Assembly: GCF_002251365.1 (NCBI RefSeq)
Contig: NZ_NPJH01000049.1
Span: 62,001 to 126,000, forward strand
Length of the DNA: 64,000 bases
Direction: 5' to 3'
From: Prevotella sp. P3-122
GTDB lineage: Bacteria > Bacteroidota > Bacteroidia > Bacteroidales > Bacteroidaceae
Positions 1-8,646 of the stretch are shown one piece after another. A program made the translations under genes and the position numbers. Below the pieces are notes generated by a model. It saw nothing but the letters and a program-made list of their open reading frames with translations, had not been told where the DNA came from and did not search any database. The number at the start of each line of letters is the position of its first letter. The first letter of the stretch is position 1.

Positions 1-1
1 A

Positions 2-949
2 GATACTATCGCTGACTATGACGGGACAAGGCAGACGTTGGGTGACAATCTGGTAGAGGAGAGTATGATACCTGATGATTTCTTTATAGCGGATGAGGAT
101 ATAGAGAAATGGCAATATGAGAAAGGAGCAAAGAAAATAGAGCGTACCACTAAGGAGGGATTCAAATACATGTTCTCTGAGGGTGGAATGGCTTTTCCTG
201 ATTATATCGACCGTCCTTCAAGAACAATCATCACTGGAGAAGGTGGACCTGCGGCATCAAGGTTCAAGCATGTGGTAAAGACCCCCTCAGGGCGTTATCG
301 TAGGCTAATCCCCATAGAACTGGAGCGGCTTAACATGTTTCCCGACAACCATACCCTGCATCCTGATGTTAGCGACGGCAGACGGGCTTTCCTAATGGGG
401 AATGCTCTTGTGTGTGGCGTTATCGAACGTATTGGACGGAGCTTGTATCGCTTTGTCTACGACCATGAGCCAGTATCAACACGCCCAATCTACACAAAGC
501 GGGACGCCCAGCCCAGCCTTAACTTCGATTTGTTTGCAGGTCTCCAACCCGAGCTAAAGATGAACGCACCCAAGAAGAGGTTTAAGCTCGAACTGGCAAA
601 GAACCTATTGATAGGATTTGTAAAAGCGGACAATACCGACTACTTCTTGGATGGTGGCAGTAGAAAGACCTATTATACAGGTAAGGCAAAGTCGTTCCCG
701 TCAACGGTTGCCCTCAACAAGCTCTACTATTTCATGCCTTACATCAAGGGAAAAGGCGTGCGCGACCTTTATCTGATACGTATAGCCCGTATTGGCTCTA
801 AGGCGGAGATACATCCTTCAAGCAACGACCATGAGCCACGGCTTGTGTTCGACCTTGAATACCTCACCCGACTACCAGACTATGTGCCTGTCCGGCTCAA
901 TATGTTCAACACCTATAGGGACACCGTGCTTGGAAGCATATTTGAATAG
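2..949 (+). CDS. C5-cytosine DNA methyltransferase, C-terminal part (5' end outside window)
   Basis: The frame is open to the left edge of the window, so the gene starts upstream; the TTG at 38 is only the first possible in-window start. The visible part carries the late motifs of 5-methylcytosine methyltransferases. Counting from that TTG there is an SRTI stretch (about residues 61-64, motif VIII-like), the target-recognition-end block RRLIPIELERLNMFPDN (88-104, motif IX) and GNALVCGVIERIG (121-133, motif X). The catalytic PC motif and the SAM-binding FxGxG motif would lie outside the window. About 150 residues follow motif X, which is longer than usual for such enzymes and looks like an added domain. 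Such enzymes are normally part of restriction-modification systems, but no nuclease gene follows on the right. A strong terminator lies directly downstream. Confidence 0.85.
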   Translation, partial: DTIADYDGTRQTLGDNLVEESMIPDDFFIADEDIEKWQYEKGAKKIERTTKEGFKYMFSEGGMAFPDYIDRPSRTIITGEGGPAASRFKHVVKTPSGRYRRLIPIELERLNMFPDNHTLHPDVSDGRRAFLMGNALVCGVIERIGRSLYRFVYDHEPVSTRPIYTKRDAQPSLNFDLFAGLQPELKMNAPKKRFKLELAKNLLIGFVKADNTDYFLDGGSRKTYYTGKAKSFPSTVALNKLYYFMPYIKGKGVRDLYLIRIARIGSKAEIHPSSNDHEPRLVFDLEYLTRLPDYVPVRLNMFNTYRDTVLGSIFE

Positions 950-965
950 GTAATAGCAAAAAAAA

Positions 966-1008
966 CACTTACCGCCAAGTATTTTGTGATTTTAGTCGGC
1001 GGTAAGTG
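966..1008 (+). terminator. Rho-independent terminator after the methyltransferase
   Basis: An 11-bp stem (CACTTACCGCC at 966-976 pairing with 998-1008) is followed by GCTTTTTGCGTTTTTT. It sits 16 bases after the methyltransferase stop codon. Confidence 0.8.
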
Positions 1009-1113
1009 GCTTTTTGCGTTTTTTATCTCGAGTCGGCCATTAGTTTTATGCGAAATGATAGATGGCTGCATCCTGCAGGTGGCAACGAGCCGCTGTGAGC
1101 ACACAAACGAATA

Positions 1114-1142
1114 AGAGGGCGTGTCAAAGTGACACGCCCTCT
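1114..1142 (-). terminator. Terminator hairpin after pepD
   Basis: A 13-bp perfect stem (AGAGGGCGTGTCA, 1114-1126, with 1130-1142) and a 3-base loop lie 25 bases beyond the pepD stop codon. Only a weak T-run follows on the minus strand, so it may also act as a bidirectional block. Confidence 0.7.
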
Positions 1143-1167
1143 CGTGATATTGTTTCTTGTCCAAGTA

Positions 1168-2625
1168 TTATTTCTCGTCAACAACCTCCAAGGCTTTCTT
1201 GAGAAGTTCCCAGAATGGGGCCACGGTGTGGATGAGGCAACGCTCCGTGGTGGTGTGCGGGCTGCGGAGTGTTGGTCCGAGCGATACCACATCCATGCCT
1301 GGATATTTGCCGAGTATGACGGAGCACTCCAATCCGGCATGGTCTACCTGTACCAAAGCCTCCTCGCCGTTCTGCTCCTTGTAGATAGTCTTCAGCAGGT
1401 TCAGTATGGCGCTGTCCGGATTTGGATCCCAACCGCCGTAACTTCCGCTAACCGATACGGCCATGCCCGCCATGTTGAAGCAGCTCTCAAGCATGTTTAC
1501 AACATACTCCTTCATGTCCTCGCGTGACGAGCGTGCCAGTATCTGTATGCTTGCCTTGCCGTTCTCGATGTCGATGATGGCGAGGTTGCTCGATGTCTCT
1601 ACCACGTCGGGATATGCGGGTATCATGCGTACCACGCCGTCGTGGCAGGAGTAGATGGCATCGATGATGTTGTCCTGTATTTCCTCCGGCAACTCATTCT
1701 TTGGAGTCTCCACCTCTTCGGCAAAGAACTCTATTCCGCTCTCGATGGTCTTGTATTCATCTGCGAAGCGTGCCTTCCATTCCTCGACCAGCTCTTTGGT
1801 AGCCTCTACATTCTCTTTTGGTATGGTTATTACGGCCTCGGCCTTGAACGGTATGGCATTGCGCATGTTTCCTCCGTGCCATGACGCCAGTCTTGCCTCG
1901 CAGTCTACGATGGCCTCGCGCAGGAAGCGTACCATTAGCTTGTTGGCGTTGGCGCGTCCCTCGTGTATCTCCAGTCCGGAATGCCCTCCGCGCAGTCCCT
2001 TAAGCGTAATCTTGAGTGCTGCATCCTCGGGGTCGGTCTCGGCATCCTTGTATTCCATCTCGGCAGTAACGTCGATGCCGCCCGCGCTTCCTATGACAAA
2101 CTTGCCCCAGGTCTCGGAGTCGAGGTTCAGCAGGATGTCGGCATTGAGGATGTTCTCCGGCAGTCCGTTGGCTCCGAACATGCCTGTCTCCTCATCGGCT
2201 GTGATGAGAGCCTCTACGGGTCCGTGCTTCAGGTCCTTAGCCTCCATTACTGCCATGATGGCAGCCACGCCGATGCCGTCGTCTGCGCCAAGTGTAGTGC
2301 CCTTGGCCCTTACCCATTCTCCGTCAACGTATGCCTCTATGGGGTCGTTTTCGAAGTCATGTGTGCTCTCTGGCGACTTCTGCGGCACCATGTCCATGTG
2401 TGCCTGCAGCAGTATGGTCTTGCGGTTCTCCATGCCTGGCGTGGCAGGTTTGCGCATGACGATGTTGTCGGCCTCGTCCTTGAAGGCTTCCACTCCGGCC
2501 TGCTTTGCGAAGTCGAGCAGGAATTGTTGTACTTTCTCCAAGTGTCCCGATGGGCGTGGCACTTGTGTGAGCGCATGGAAGTTGCGCCAGATGCACTCAG
2601 GCTTTAGGTTCTTGATTTCGCTCAT
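1168..2625 (-). CDS. pepD: Xaa-His dipeptidase (M20C family aminoacyl-histidine dipeptidase)
   Basis: A cytosolic zinc dipeptidase that cleaves Xaa-His dipeptides such as carnosine, probably for peptide and histidine scavenging. At 485 residues it has the usual family length. The M20 metal-ligand motifs are visible: QAHMDMV with His76 and Asp78, GADDGIG with Asp115 at 113-119, and the catalytic EET at 145-147. The dimerisation or lid domain follows in the middle of the chain, and a late conserved histidine region (residues about 455-465, RSPHTTTER) closes the active site. The start is the first Met of the frame and gives the typical N-terminus. It lies 81 bases downstream of the flippase-like gene on the same strand, so co-transcription is possible but not certain. 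No signal peptide is seen. Confidence 0.95.
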   Translation of the reverse strand: MSEIKNLKPECIWRNFHALTQVPRPSGHLEKVQQFLLDFAKQAGVEAFKDEADNIVMRKPATPGMENRKTILLQAHMDMVPQKSPESTHDFENDPIEAYVDGEWVRAKGTTLGADDGIGVAAIMAVMEAKDLKHGPVEALITADEETGMFGANGLPENILNADILLNLDSETWGKFVIGSAGGIDVTAEMEYKDAETDPEDAALKITLKGLRGGHSGLEIHEGRANANKLMVRFLREAIVDCEARLASWHGGNMRNAIPFKAEAVITIPKENVEATKELVEEWKARFADEYKTIESGIEFFAEEVETPKNELPEEIQDNIIDAIYSCHDGVVRMIPAYPDVVETSSNLAIIDIENGKASIQILARSSREDMKEYVVNMLESCFNMAGMAVSVSGSYGGWDPNPDSAILNLLKTIYKEQNGEEALVQVDHAGLECSVILGKYPGMDVVSLGPTLRSPHTTTERCLIHTVAPFWELLKKALEVVDEK

Positions 2626-2706
2626 AATGGTAGCTTTAGTTTTTTATGGAGTCCGGTGGCTGGCCTTGCGGCCCGTCGTGCGGCTCCGGGTTATTGTTTG
2701 GTATGT

Positions 2707-3702
2707 TCAGTCTTGTGATGGCAACCTTTTCTTAGTGAACGTCAAAGAAGTCCATGCGAAGATGCCGAGCATGATGACGAGCAGTGTCTGCACCGAGTGT
2801 ACGATGAGTACGAAGAACAGTGCGTCGTTGGCGCTGACACCATATAGTATAAGCATTGTCTTGACGGCGAAATGCCATGGGCCGGCTCCGTTGGGTGTGG
2901 GCACCACTACGGCTATCGAGCCTACTACGAATGTCACCATGGCACATGCCGTGCCCAGTCCTGCCGTAGACTCAAAGCAGAAGAAGGTGAGATAGTAGTG
3001 CAGGAAGTAGCTTGCCCAGATGCCTATGGTGTAGGCAAGAAAGAGCGGTATGTTGCTGACTTTCCTCAGTGACATCACTCCCTGCATCACGTCCTCGAAA
3101 GCCTTCTTCACCTTATTATATATATATAGCCTCTTGGCAAGGTACAGGGCAAGGATTATGGCCGCTACGGCACATATAGTCGTCACTACCCATCCTGTTG
3201 TCGTGAACTGGTACAGCATTCTGTCGATGTTGTTGCCCGTGCGGCTGAAGAATATGTCGAAGACATTGGCCTGCAGCGCTATTGTCGTTCCGGCCAGTAT
3301 GGCCACGAACAGCGAGTCGATGGCGCGCTCTGTTACAACGGTTCCCAATGACTTGGGGAACGATACCCCCTCGAAGCGTTTCAGCACTCCGCATCGTGCA
3401 AACTCTCCAATCCTTGGTATTACTAAGCTTGCCGCATACGACAGGAAAATGCTGTTCATGGTAACCGAGGTCCTTGGATGCTCGCCTAACGGCTCCAGAC
3501 TCTGCTTCCAACGCCATCCGCGGAATGCCTGCGCCAGTATGCCGAAGGGAAACGAGAGCAGCATCCACCACCAGTTCATCTCCTCAAGCAATACCTCCCT
3601 GACGCTCCCGAAGTCGAAGTCGCGGTACATCCAGAAGAGTATGCCGCCACCCAGGGCAAGCGAGCATGCCAGTTTCAATATGTCGTTGATGGTTCTTTTC
3701 AT
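2707..3702 (-). CDS. Flippase-like integral membrane protein (LPG synthase TM / YbhN, UPF0104-like)
   Basis: A 331-residue inner-membrane protein with about eight hydrophobic segments. It contains the family features: the WWW-rich loop near residue 45, the RGWRWK segment near 63, the SLVIPRIGEFARCG motif near 93-106 and a TERAIDSLF motif near 124-132. The family (lysylphosphatidylglycerol synthase transmembrane region, UPF0104) lacks here the cytosolic synthase domain found in MprF, so a role in lipid or polyprenyl-lipid flipping is inferred from family relationship only. A TACTTTTG box lies just upstream of the ATG, which supports this start. It is followed on the same strand by pepD. Confidence 0.8.
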   Translation of the reverse strand: MKRTINDILKLACSLALGGGILFWMYRDFDFGSVREVLLEEMNWWWMLLSFPFGILAQAFRGWRWKQSLEPLGEHPRTSVTMNSIFLSYAASLVIPRIGEFARCGVLKRFEGVSFPKSLGTVVTERAIDSLFVAILAGTTIALQANVFDIFFSRTGNNIDRMLYQFTTTGWVVTTICAVAAIILALYLAKRLYIYNKVKKAFEDVMQGVMSLRKVSNIPLFLAYTIGIWASYFLHYYLTFFCFESTAGLGTACAMVTFVVGSIAVVVPTPNGAGPWHFAVKTMLILYGVSANDALFFVLIVHSVQTLLVIMLGIFAWTSLTFTKKRLPSQD

Positions 3703-3710
3703 TTCACGTA

Positions 3711-3718
3711 CAAAAGTA
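3711..3718 (-). promoter_or_regulatory. TAnnTTTG -7 box for the flippase-like gene
   Basis: TACTTTTG on the minus strand fits the Bacteroidota -7 consensus. The leader would be only a few bases long, and no clear TTTG -33 element is seen. Confidence 0.5.
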
Positions 3719-3850
3719 ATACTTTCTGTTGAGAAACGTGAACAGTAGCAGACATTTTAGTTTATTTTTTCTTTTTGGCATCACTTTGAGCACGATGGGG
3801 TCACATTAGCAACCGGAAATGAGAAGAAAGACGACAATAATTGTAAATAT

Positions 3851-4019
3851 ACTCAACTTTAGCAAGTAGTAAAGAGGAGATAAAGGGAGATAAAGGGAGA
3901 TAAAGGGAGATAAATGACGCATGTTTAAGCCAGGCTTTTACTATTGTCTTTTAACTTCCTAAGCGACCAAAGGGAGCGATAACTTCTCATAACTCCTTGT
4001 AACTCCTAAAGTTGAGCAA
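3851..4019. repeat. Intergenic element with inverted ends and GGGAGATAAA tandem repeats
   Basis: This occupies most of the 470-base gap between the flippase-like gene and rsmA. CTCAACTTTAG (3852-3862) recurs inverted at 4007-4017. Inside are about four copies of the 10-base unit TAAAGGGAGA (3875-3914) and related AACTCCTTGTAACTCC stretches near 3990-4008. No credible coding frame is seen. It looks like a dispersed intergenic repeat rather than a gene. Confidence 0.6.
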
Positions 4020-4114
4020 TGCGAAACTTAAATAAAATATAGCTTACAATAACAGAACAGGGCATGGCCATATAGCATTATTGATACCATTGTGTGACAT
4101 AAAAGTATTGGCGA

Positions 4115-4148
4115 TTGATGGTTTTTCGTTAGAAAAAGTGTATCTTTG
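4115..4148 (+). promoter_or_regulatory. Promoter of rsmA
   Basis: The -7 box TATCTTTG (4141-4148) has a TTG 23 bases upstream at 4115-4117. Because a TTG codon at 4146 lies inside this box, translation must start downstream, at the ATG 4176. Confidence 0.7.
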
Positions 4149-4175
4149 CGCTGTCTATTTAAATTAGGACATTGC

Positions 4176-4967
4176 ATGAAACAAGTAAAACCCAAGAAGA
4201 ACCTCGGTCAGCACTTCCTTACGGACCTCGGAATAGCCAAGCGTATCGCTGACACCGTCGATGCCTGTCCCGACATCCCTGTATTGGAAATTGGTCCGGG
4301 CATGGGAGTGCTCACGCGCTTTCTGGTGGAGAAGCCACGGTTGGTGAAAGCCGTGGAGATAGACTCCGAGTCGGTGGCCTATCTCAACGAGGCATATCCG
4401 TCCCTGCGCGAGAACATCATAGGTGATGACTTCCTGCGTATGGACCTCACCGATATATTCGGTGGCAAGCCGTTTGTCCTTACGGGCAACTATCCCTACG
4501 ACATATCCTCGCAGATATTCTTCAAGATGCTCGACTACCGCGACCTGATTCCCTGCTGTACGGGAATGATACAGCGGGAGGTGGCATTGCGCATAGCCTC
4601 GCAGCCCGGCTGCAAGGCCTACGGCATACTGTCCGTTCTGATACAGGCATGGTATGATGTGGAATATCTGTTTACTGTTGACGAGACAGTCTTCAATCCT
4701 CCTCCAAAGGTCAAGAGTGCCGTCATCAGGATGACGCGCAACGATACCCGCACGCTTGGCTGCGACGAGAATATGTTCAAGCGGATAGTGAAGGCCGTCT
4801 TCAACCAGCGCCGTAAGATGTTGCGTGTCAGCCTCAGACAGGTTGTCGATGCAGCCTCGTTGCCACATGACTTCTTCGACCATCCCCTGATGACGCAGCG
4901 TCCAGAGCAACTCTCTCTCGACGAGTTTGTAACGCTCACCAATCTGGCTGCTCCATACATCAGGTAA
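4176..4967 (+). CDS. rsmA: 16S rRNA (adenine1518/1519-N6,N6)-dimethyltransferase
   Basis: This is KsgA, which dimethylates two adjacent adenines in the 3' hairpin of 16S rRNA using S-adenosylmethionine, late in small-subunit assembly. The 263-residue length is normal. Visible motifs are KKNLGQHFLTD at 7-17, the SAM-binding VLEIGPGMG at 36-44 and the catalytic NYPYDIS at 105-111. The frame is open further upstream to a TTG, but the promoter box overlaps that codon, so the ATG was chosen. It precedes frr, which has its own promoter. Confidence 0.95.
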   Translation: MKQVKPKKNLGQHFLTDLGIAKRIADTVDACPDIPVLEIGPGMGVLTRFLVEKPRLVKAVEIDSESVAYLNEAYPSLRENIIGDDFLRMDLTDIFGGKPFVLTGNYPYDISSQIFFKMLDYRDLIPCCTGMIQREVALRIASQPGCKAYGILSVLIQAWYDVEYLFTVDETVFNPPPKVKSAVIRMTRNDTRTLGCDENMFKRIVKAVFNQRRKMLRVSLRQVVDAASLPHDFFDHPLMTQRPEQLSLDEFVTLTNLAAPYIR

Positions 4968-4999
4968 TGGTGGTAAAACAAAAAAATGTCTCCAAACTG

Positions 5000-5030
5000 T
5001 TGCGAGTATGGAAATTAATTCATATTTTTG
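5000..5030 (+). promoter_or_regulatory. Promoter of frr
   Basis: TTG (5000-5002), a 20-base spacer and TATTTTTG (5023-5030) match the Bacteroidota consensus, about 33 bases before the frr ATG. Confidence 0.7.
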
Positions 5031-5063
5031 TGCATCAAATGAACCAATAAACAATAATACACT

Positions 5064-5624
5064 ATGTTAGACGTTAAAGCAACACTTACCGACGCTGAGG
5101 AACGCATGGACATGGCGGCCATGTTCCTGGAAGAGCAATTGGCACGCATCAGGGCAGGAAGAGCCAACGTGGCCATTCTCGACGGCGTGAGAGTTAACTC
5201 ATACGGCTCGATGGTACCACTTAACCAGGTAGCCTCAGTTTCTGTTCCCGACGCACGCACCATAGCCATCAAGCCATGGGACCGCAAGGCCATCAAGGAC
5301 ATTGAGAAGGGTATCATGGACAGCGACGTGGGCATCACTCCCGAGAACAACGGAGAGATTATCAGACTCTCTATACCACAGCCTACGGAGGAGAGGCGCC
5401 GCGACCTTGTAAAGCAGTGCAACAAGATTGGCGAGAAGACGAAAATAGAGGTACGCAACGTGCGCGCGGAGATAAAGGAGAAACTGAAGAAAGCCATCAA
5501 GGACGGTCTGTCTGAGGACTTGGAGAAGGATGCCGAGGGCGACCTTCAGAAGCTGCACGACAAGTACATCAAGAAGCTTGACGACCTCCTGGCTGCCAAG
5601 CAGAAGGAGATTATGACCGTATAG
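5064..5624 (+). CDS. frr: Ribosome recycling factor
   Basis: RRF, working with EF-G, splits post-termination ribosomes from mRNA. The 186-residue length and the mostly helical composition match the family. The conserved EEQLARIRAGRANVAIL start of the three-helix bundle, the VNSYGSMVPLNQVAS strand region of domain II and the PQPTEERRRDLVK segment near residues 110-122 are all present. The C-terminal helix (KYIKKLDDLLAAKQKEI) is complete. It is an essential translation gene and stands among other ribosome-maturation genes (rsmA upstream, rsgA downstream), which fits a translation cluster. Confidence 0.96.
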   Translation: MLDVKATLTDAEERMDMAAMFLEEQLARIRAGRANVAILDGVRVNSYGSMVPLNQVASVSVPDARTIAIKPWDRKAIKDIEKGIMDSDVGITPENNGEIIRLSIPQPTEERRRDLVKQCNKIGEKTKIEVRNVRAEIKEKLKKAIKDGLSEDLEKDAEGDLQKLHDKYIKKLDDLLAAKQKEIMTV

Positions 5625-5799
5625 TCGCAGACGGCGTCATACGGACAACGATATCCCTTGGTGGGTTTTGCGACACCAAGTGTCAGCCCGCTATATATAT
5701 CGTCATACCATGGGCAGACGGGTAGACAAGTTGCCGACAGACACTTGTGTACTCGTCTGACTGTTAGTAGGCAACAATCAGTAATTCGCAATATCATAC

Positions 5800-6732
5800 A
5801 TGCAAGGATTAGTAATCAAGAACACCGGCAGCTGGTATACGGTGAAGACCGACGACGGGCAGCTGATAGAGAGCAAGATAAAGGGCAACTTCAGACTGAA
5901 GGGAATACGCAGCACCAATCCGGTTGCTGTTGGTGACAGGGTGACGCTCGTCACCAACCAAGAAGGCACGGCCTTTATCACGGCCATTGAGGACCGCCGA
6001 AACTATATCATCCGCAAGTCGCAGAACCTCTCAAAGCAAAGCCATATCCTTGCTGCCAATGTCGACATGGCAATGCTGGTCGTGACGGTTGCGCACCCTC
6101 AGACCTCAACAACGTTCATCGACCGTTTCCTTGCTTCAGCAGAGGCTTATGCCGTGCCTGCCGTACTGGTGTTCAATAAGACCGACATTCTATCTCCCGA
6201 GGAGGCGCACTATCAGCAGATGATGACAGACCTCTATACCACCGTGGGCTATGACTGTTATCAGATATCGGCAGCTAATGGCGATGGCGTAGATGCCTTG
6301 CGTAAGGTTCTGGAGGGTAAGGTTACGGTGCTTAGTGGCAACAGTGGAGTGGGGAAGTCTACGCTCATCAACCTCATTGTGCCGGGAGCCTCGCAGCGTA
6401 CGGCAGAGATAAGTTGCGTACACGATACGGGAATGCACACGACAACGTTCAGCGAGATGCTTTCCCTGCCCCAGGGAGGATATGTCATAGACACTCCAGG
6501 CATCAAGGGCTTCGGAACCTTCGATATGGAGCCGGAGGAGATTTCGGGTTACTTTAAGGAAATCTTCCGTTTCTCACGCGACTGCCGCTTCAACAACTGC
6601 ACCCATACCCACGAGCCAGGATGCGCCGTGCTGAAGGCTCTTGATGAACACTATATAGCTGCGAGCCGCTACCAGAGCTACCTGTCCATGCTCGAGGATA
6701 AGGACGAGGGTAAATACCGTGAGGCTTTCTGA
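5800..6732 (+). CDS. rsgA: Ribosome small subunit-dependent GTPase A
   Basis: A circularly permuted GTPase that checks late 30S subunit assembly. Domains in order are an OB-fold (about residues 1-70), the permuted GTPase domain and a C-terminal zinc-binding domain. The permutation is visible: NKTD (G4, about 127-130) comes before the P-loop GNSGVGKST (about 180-188) and DTPGIKGF (G3, about 230-237). Zinc ligands are in [14 protein letters not shown] near residues 263-276. The start gives the usual [14 protein letters not shown]-terminus. A 175-base gap separates it from frr, containing only a weak hairpin near 5657-5680. Confidence 0.95.
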   Translation: MQGLVIKNTGSWYTVKTDDGQLIESKIKGNFRLKGIRSTNPVAVGDRVTLVTNQEGTAFITAIEDRRNYIIRKSQNLSKQSHILAANVDMAMLVVTVAHPQTSTTFIDRFLASAEAYAVPAVLVFNKTDILSPEEAHYQQMMTDLYTTVGYDCYQISAANGDGVDALRKVLEGKVTVLSGNSGVGKSTLINLIVPGASQRTAEISCVHDTGMHTTTFSEMLSLPQGGYVIDTPGIKGFGTFDMEPEEISGYFKEIFRFSRDCRFNNCTHTHEPGCAVLKALDEHYIAASRYQSYLSMLEDKDEGKYREAF

Positions 6733-6780
6733 TGGCATAGCCGTGTCTGCCATAGAGTTTCCTGTCTGCCTTGGAGTTAT

Positions 6781-6816
6781 TTGTTAGGGTGTACATCAAA
6801 CTGTACACCCTAACAA
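6781..6816 (+). terminator. Terminator hairpin after rsgA
   Basis: A perfect 15-bp stem (TTGTTAGGGTGTACA, 6781-6795, with 6802-6816) and a 6-base loop lie about 50 bases after the rsgA stop codon. Confidence 0.75.
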
Positions 6817-6955
6817 TTAATAGAACCCACCTATTTAATATAGCGTGAGAAATAATAGCATGCAATAGTTTAATGTTGTTTAACGTGTCATGCGTATTTT
6901 TAATTTTGTAACAGAAATGACACATGTATGTAACTGCTGGGAAACAGCGTGTGGC

Positions 6956-6963
6956 TATCTTTG
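6956..6963 (+). promoter_or_regulatory. TAnnTTTG -7 box of the porin gene
   Basis: TATCTTTG lies 25 bases before the chosen ATG and downstream of an alternative in-frame upstream start, so it decides the start codon. Confidence 0.6.
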
Positions 6964-6987
6964 CAGCAAAATTATTTATTCAGACAG

Positions 6988-8013
6988 ATGAACAGAAAAC
7001 TATTCATGACGGCATGCCTGATATGCACTTTCTTTCAGGCTATGGCACAGGAGGGACCGACAACTCCAAAGATTAGTGGAACCATTAGGGGAAAATATGA
7101 GTACCAGACAGAGGAGGGCGAGGGACGCTTCGAGGTCAGGAACGCCAGGATTAGTGTCACGGGCGATGTAACGCCTATTGTTTCCTACAAGGCGGAGATA
7201 GACCTGTGTGACGAGGGCAACATAAAGATGCTCGACGCATATACACGTATCAAGCCGGCAACAGGATGGCAGTTCACCATAGGCCAGATGAGGGTGCCGT
7301 TCACCATTGACGCTCACCGCTCGCCCCATCTGCAATATTTTGCCAACCGCTCGTTCATTGCCAAGCAGGTGGGTAATGTCAGGGATGTAGGTGCGGAGAT
7401 AGGATGGAAAGTCAATATTGGTGTGCCGCTGACATTACAGGCTGGAATATTCAACGGCTCAGGACTTACCAACCAGAAGGATTTCTGGACAAAGAACGTG
7501 AACTTCTCTGCCAAGGGACAGCTGATGCTGCCATGGGGTACCAACATCGTGCTAAGCGCGCAGAAGGTGAAGCCTGGCGATGTCGACATAATGATGTATG
7601 ACGCAGGTGTGAACTTCCATCGCAAGCGGTTTGTTGCGGAGGCCGAGTATCTGTACAAGCACTATTCAGATGATGCCTTCGATGCCGTACATGCCTTCGA
7701 CGGTTTCGTATGCTACGACATACCGTTCAGGTGCGGCCCGTTCAGCAAGATGTCGGCATTGGCACGCTATGATTTCATGAGCGACCATAGCGACGGTATA
7801 AGGTACCTTGACGGCAAGGCGGATGCAAATGGAGCACTCAAGGTCACCGACTATAAGCGCAGCCGTGTGACGGGCGGCATCACGCTGAGCTTCGCAAAAC
7901 CCTTTGTCAGCGACATAAGAATCAACTACGAGAAATACTTCTACGCCAAGGGAAGCATACCAAAAGTTTCGGAAAGGGATAAGATTGTCATTGAGGTGAT
8001 GACTCACTTCTGA
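6988..8013 (+). CDS. Outer-membrane porin, phosphate-selective porin O/P-like
   Basis: A predicted 341-residue outer-membrane beta-barrel. It opens with a signal peptide (MNRKLFMTACLICTFFQAMAQ) and continues with alternating hydrophobic strands typical of the porin O/P family, such as RFEVRNARISVTGDV and WQFTIGQMRVPFTID. The chain ends in a phenylalanine (EVMTHF), the usual signature for barrel assembly. The promoter box overlaps the upstream extension of the frame, so the ATG at 6988 was preferred. The substrate cannot be read from sequence; family members were named for phosphate or pyrophosphate selectivity. It is a single-gene unit, with a terminator on both sides. Confidence 0.75.
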   Translation: MNRKLFMTACLICTFFQAMAQEGPTTPKISGTIRGKYEYQTEEGEGRFEVRNARISVTGDVTPIVSYKAEIDLCDEGNIKMLDAYTRIKPATGWQFTIGQMRVPFTIDAHRSPHLQYFANRSFIAKQVGNVRDVGAEIGWKVNIGVPLTLQAGIFNGSGLTNQKDFWTKNVNFSAKGQLMLPWGTNIVLSAQKVKPGDVDIMMYDAGVNFHRKRFVAEAEYLYKHYSDDAFDAVHAFDGFVCYDIPFRCGPFSKMSALARYDFMSDHSDGIRYLDGKADANGALKVTDYKRSRVTGGITLSFAKPFVSDIRINYEKYFYAKGSIPKVSERDKIVIEVMTHF

Positions 8014-8038
8014 TGCCTCATAGTCTGGATAATTGTAC

Positions 8039-8079
8039 TGGGATTGCAAAACAAAATTGCCTTTTGTTTTGCAATCCCA
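8039..8079 (+). terminator. Terminator hairpin after the porin gene
   Basis: A perfect 18-bp stem (arms 8039-8056 and 8062-8079) with a 5-base loop. Its right arm also contains the TTTG of the next promoter. Confidence 0.75.
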
Positions 8080-8098
8080 ATCATTTGTACTATCTTTG
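8068..8098 (+). promoter_or_regulatory. Promoter of the thioesterase gene
   Basis: TTTG (8068-8071), 19-base spacer, TATCTTTG (8091-8098): a near-ideal match. The -33 element lies within the right arm of the preceding terminator. Confidence 0.75.
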
Positions 8099-8147
8099 TC
8101 CTCAGATAAGGTGGGGGCTGTTTGTCCCGCCATAAAACGGTTTTGTT

Positions 8148-8630
8148 ATGAGAAAAATTCGCAACCCCTGGTTAGGGAAAGAAGGGTACGACTGTTTCGG
8201 ATGCAGTCCCGATAATCCCATAGGACTGAAAATGGAGTTCTACGAGGATGGTGAAGACATAGTGTGCTATTGGAAACCGTCCGAGCACTATCAGGGCTGG
8301 GTGGAGTCTCTGCATGGAGGGATTCAGGCTACGCTCATGGACGAGTGTGCTGCCTGGGTGGTTAGCCGCAAGCTGCAGACAACGGGCGTCACGAGCAAGC
8401 TCGACATCAGCTACCGCAAGCCCATCTACACCACGGAGACACATGTCACCGTTAAGGCAAGGCTCAAGGAAATGAAACGCAACCTCGCTTTCATACACAT
8501 CTCTTTATATAACTCTCAGGATCAGCTGTGTTCCGAGGCAGACACCGTCTATTTCACCTTCCCGCAGGAGAAGGCGCGGCAGATGGGGTTCACGGAATGT
8601 GAGACAGAAAACGAGGAACTGCTGTTCTGA
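8148..8630 (+). CDS. PaaI-type hotdog-fold thioesterase
   Basis: A 160-residue single-domain protein of the 4HBT (hotdog) superfamily, predicted to hydrolyse acyl-CoA or related thioesters in the cytosol. The hallmark is HGG at 56-58 followed by the helix carrying D65/E66 (ATLMDECAAW), which is the PaaI-type active site. Its N-terminus has a CFGCSPDNPIGL motif (16-27) seen in a subgroup of these proteins. The natural substrate cannot be inferred. It has its own promoter and is followed after 16 bases by the GYF-domain gene. Confidence 0.85.
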   Translation: MRKIRNPWLGKEGYDCFGCSPDNPIGLKMEFYEDGEDIVCYWKPSEHYQGWVESLHGGIQATLMDECAAWVVSRKLQTTGVTSKLDISYRKPIYTTETHVTVKARLKEMKRNLAFIHISLYNSQDQLCSEADTVYFTFPQEKARQMGFTECETENEELLF

Positions 8631-8634
8631 CAAC

Positions 8635-8642
8635 TATATTTG
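8635..8642 (+). promoter_or_regulatory. Possible -7 box immediately before the GYF-domain gene
   Basis: TATATTTG ends four bases before the ATG, so a transcript from it would be nearly leaderless. It could be a chance match, because the gene may be read from the thioesterase promoter. Confidence 0.3.
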
Positions 8643-8646
8643 TGGC

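Noticed and set aside
913..1164. 83-codon minus-strand frame between the methyltransferase and pepD
   Set aside because: It spans two terminator hairpins and has no family motif or promoter.
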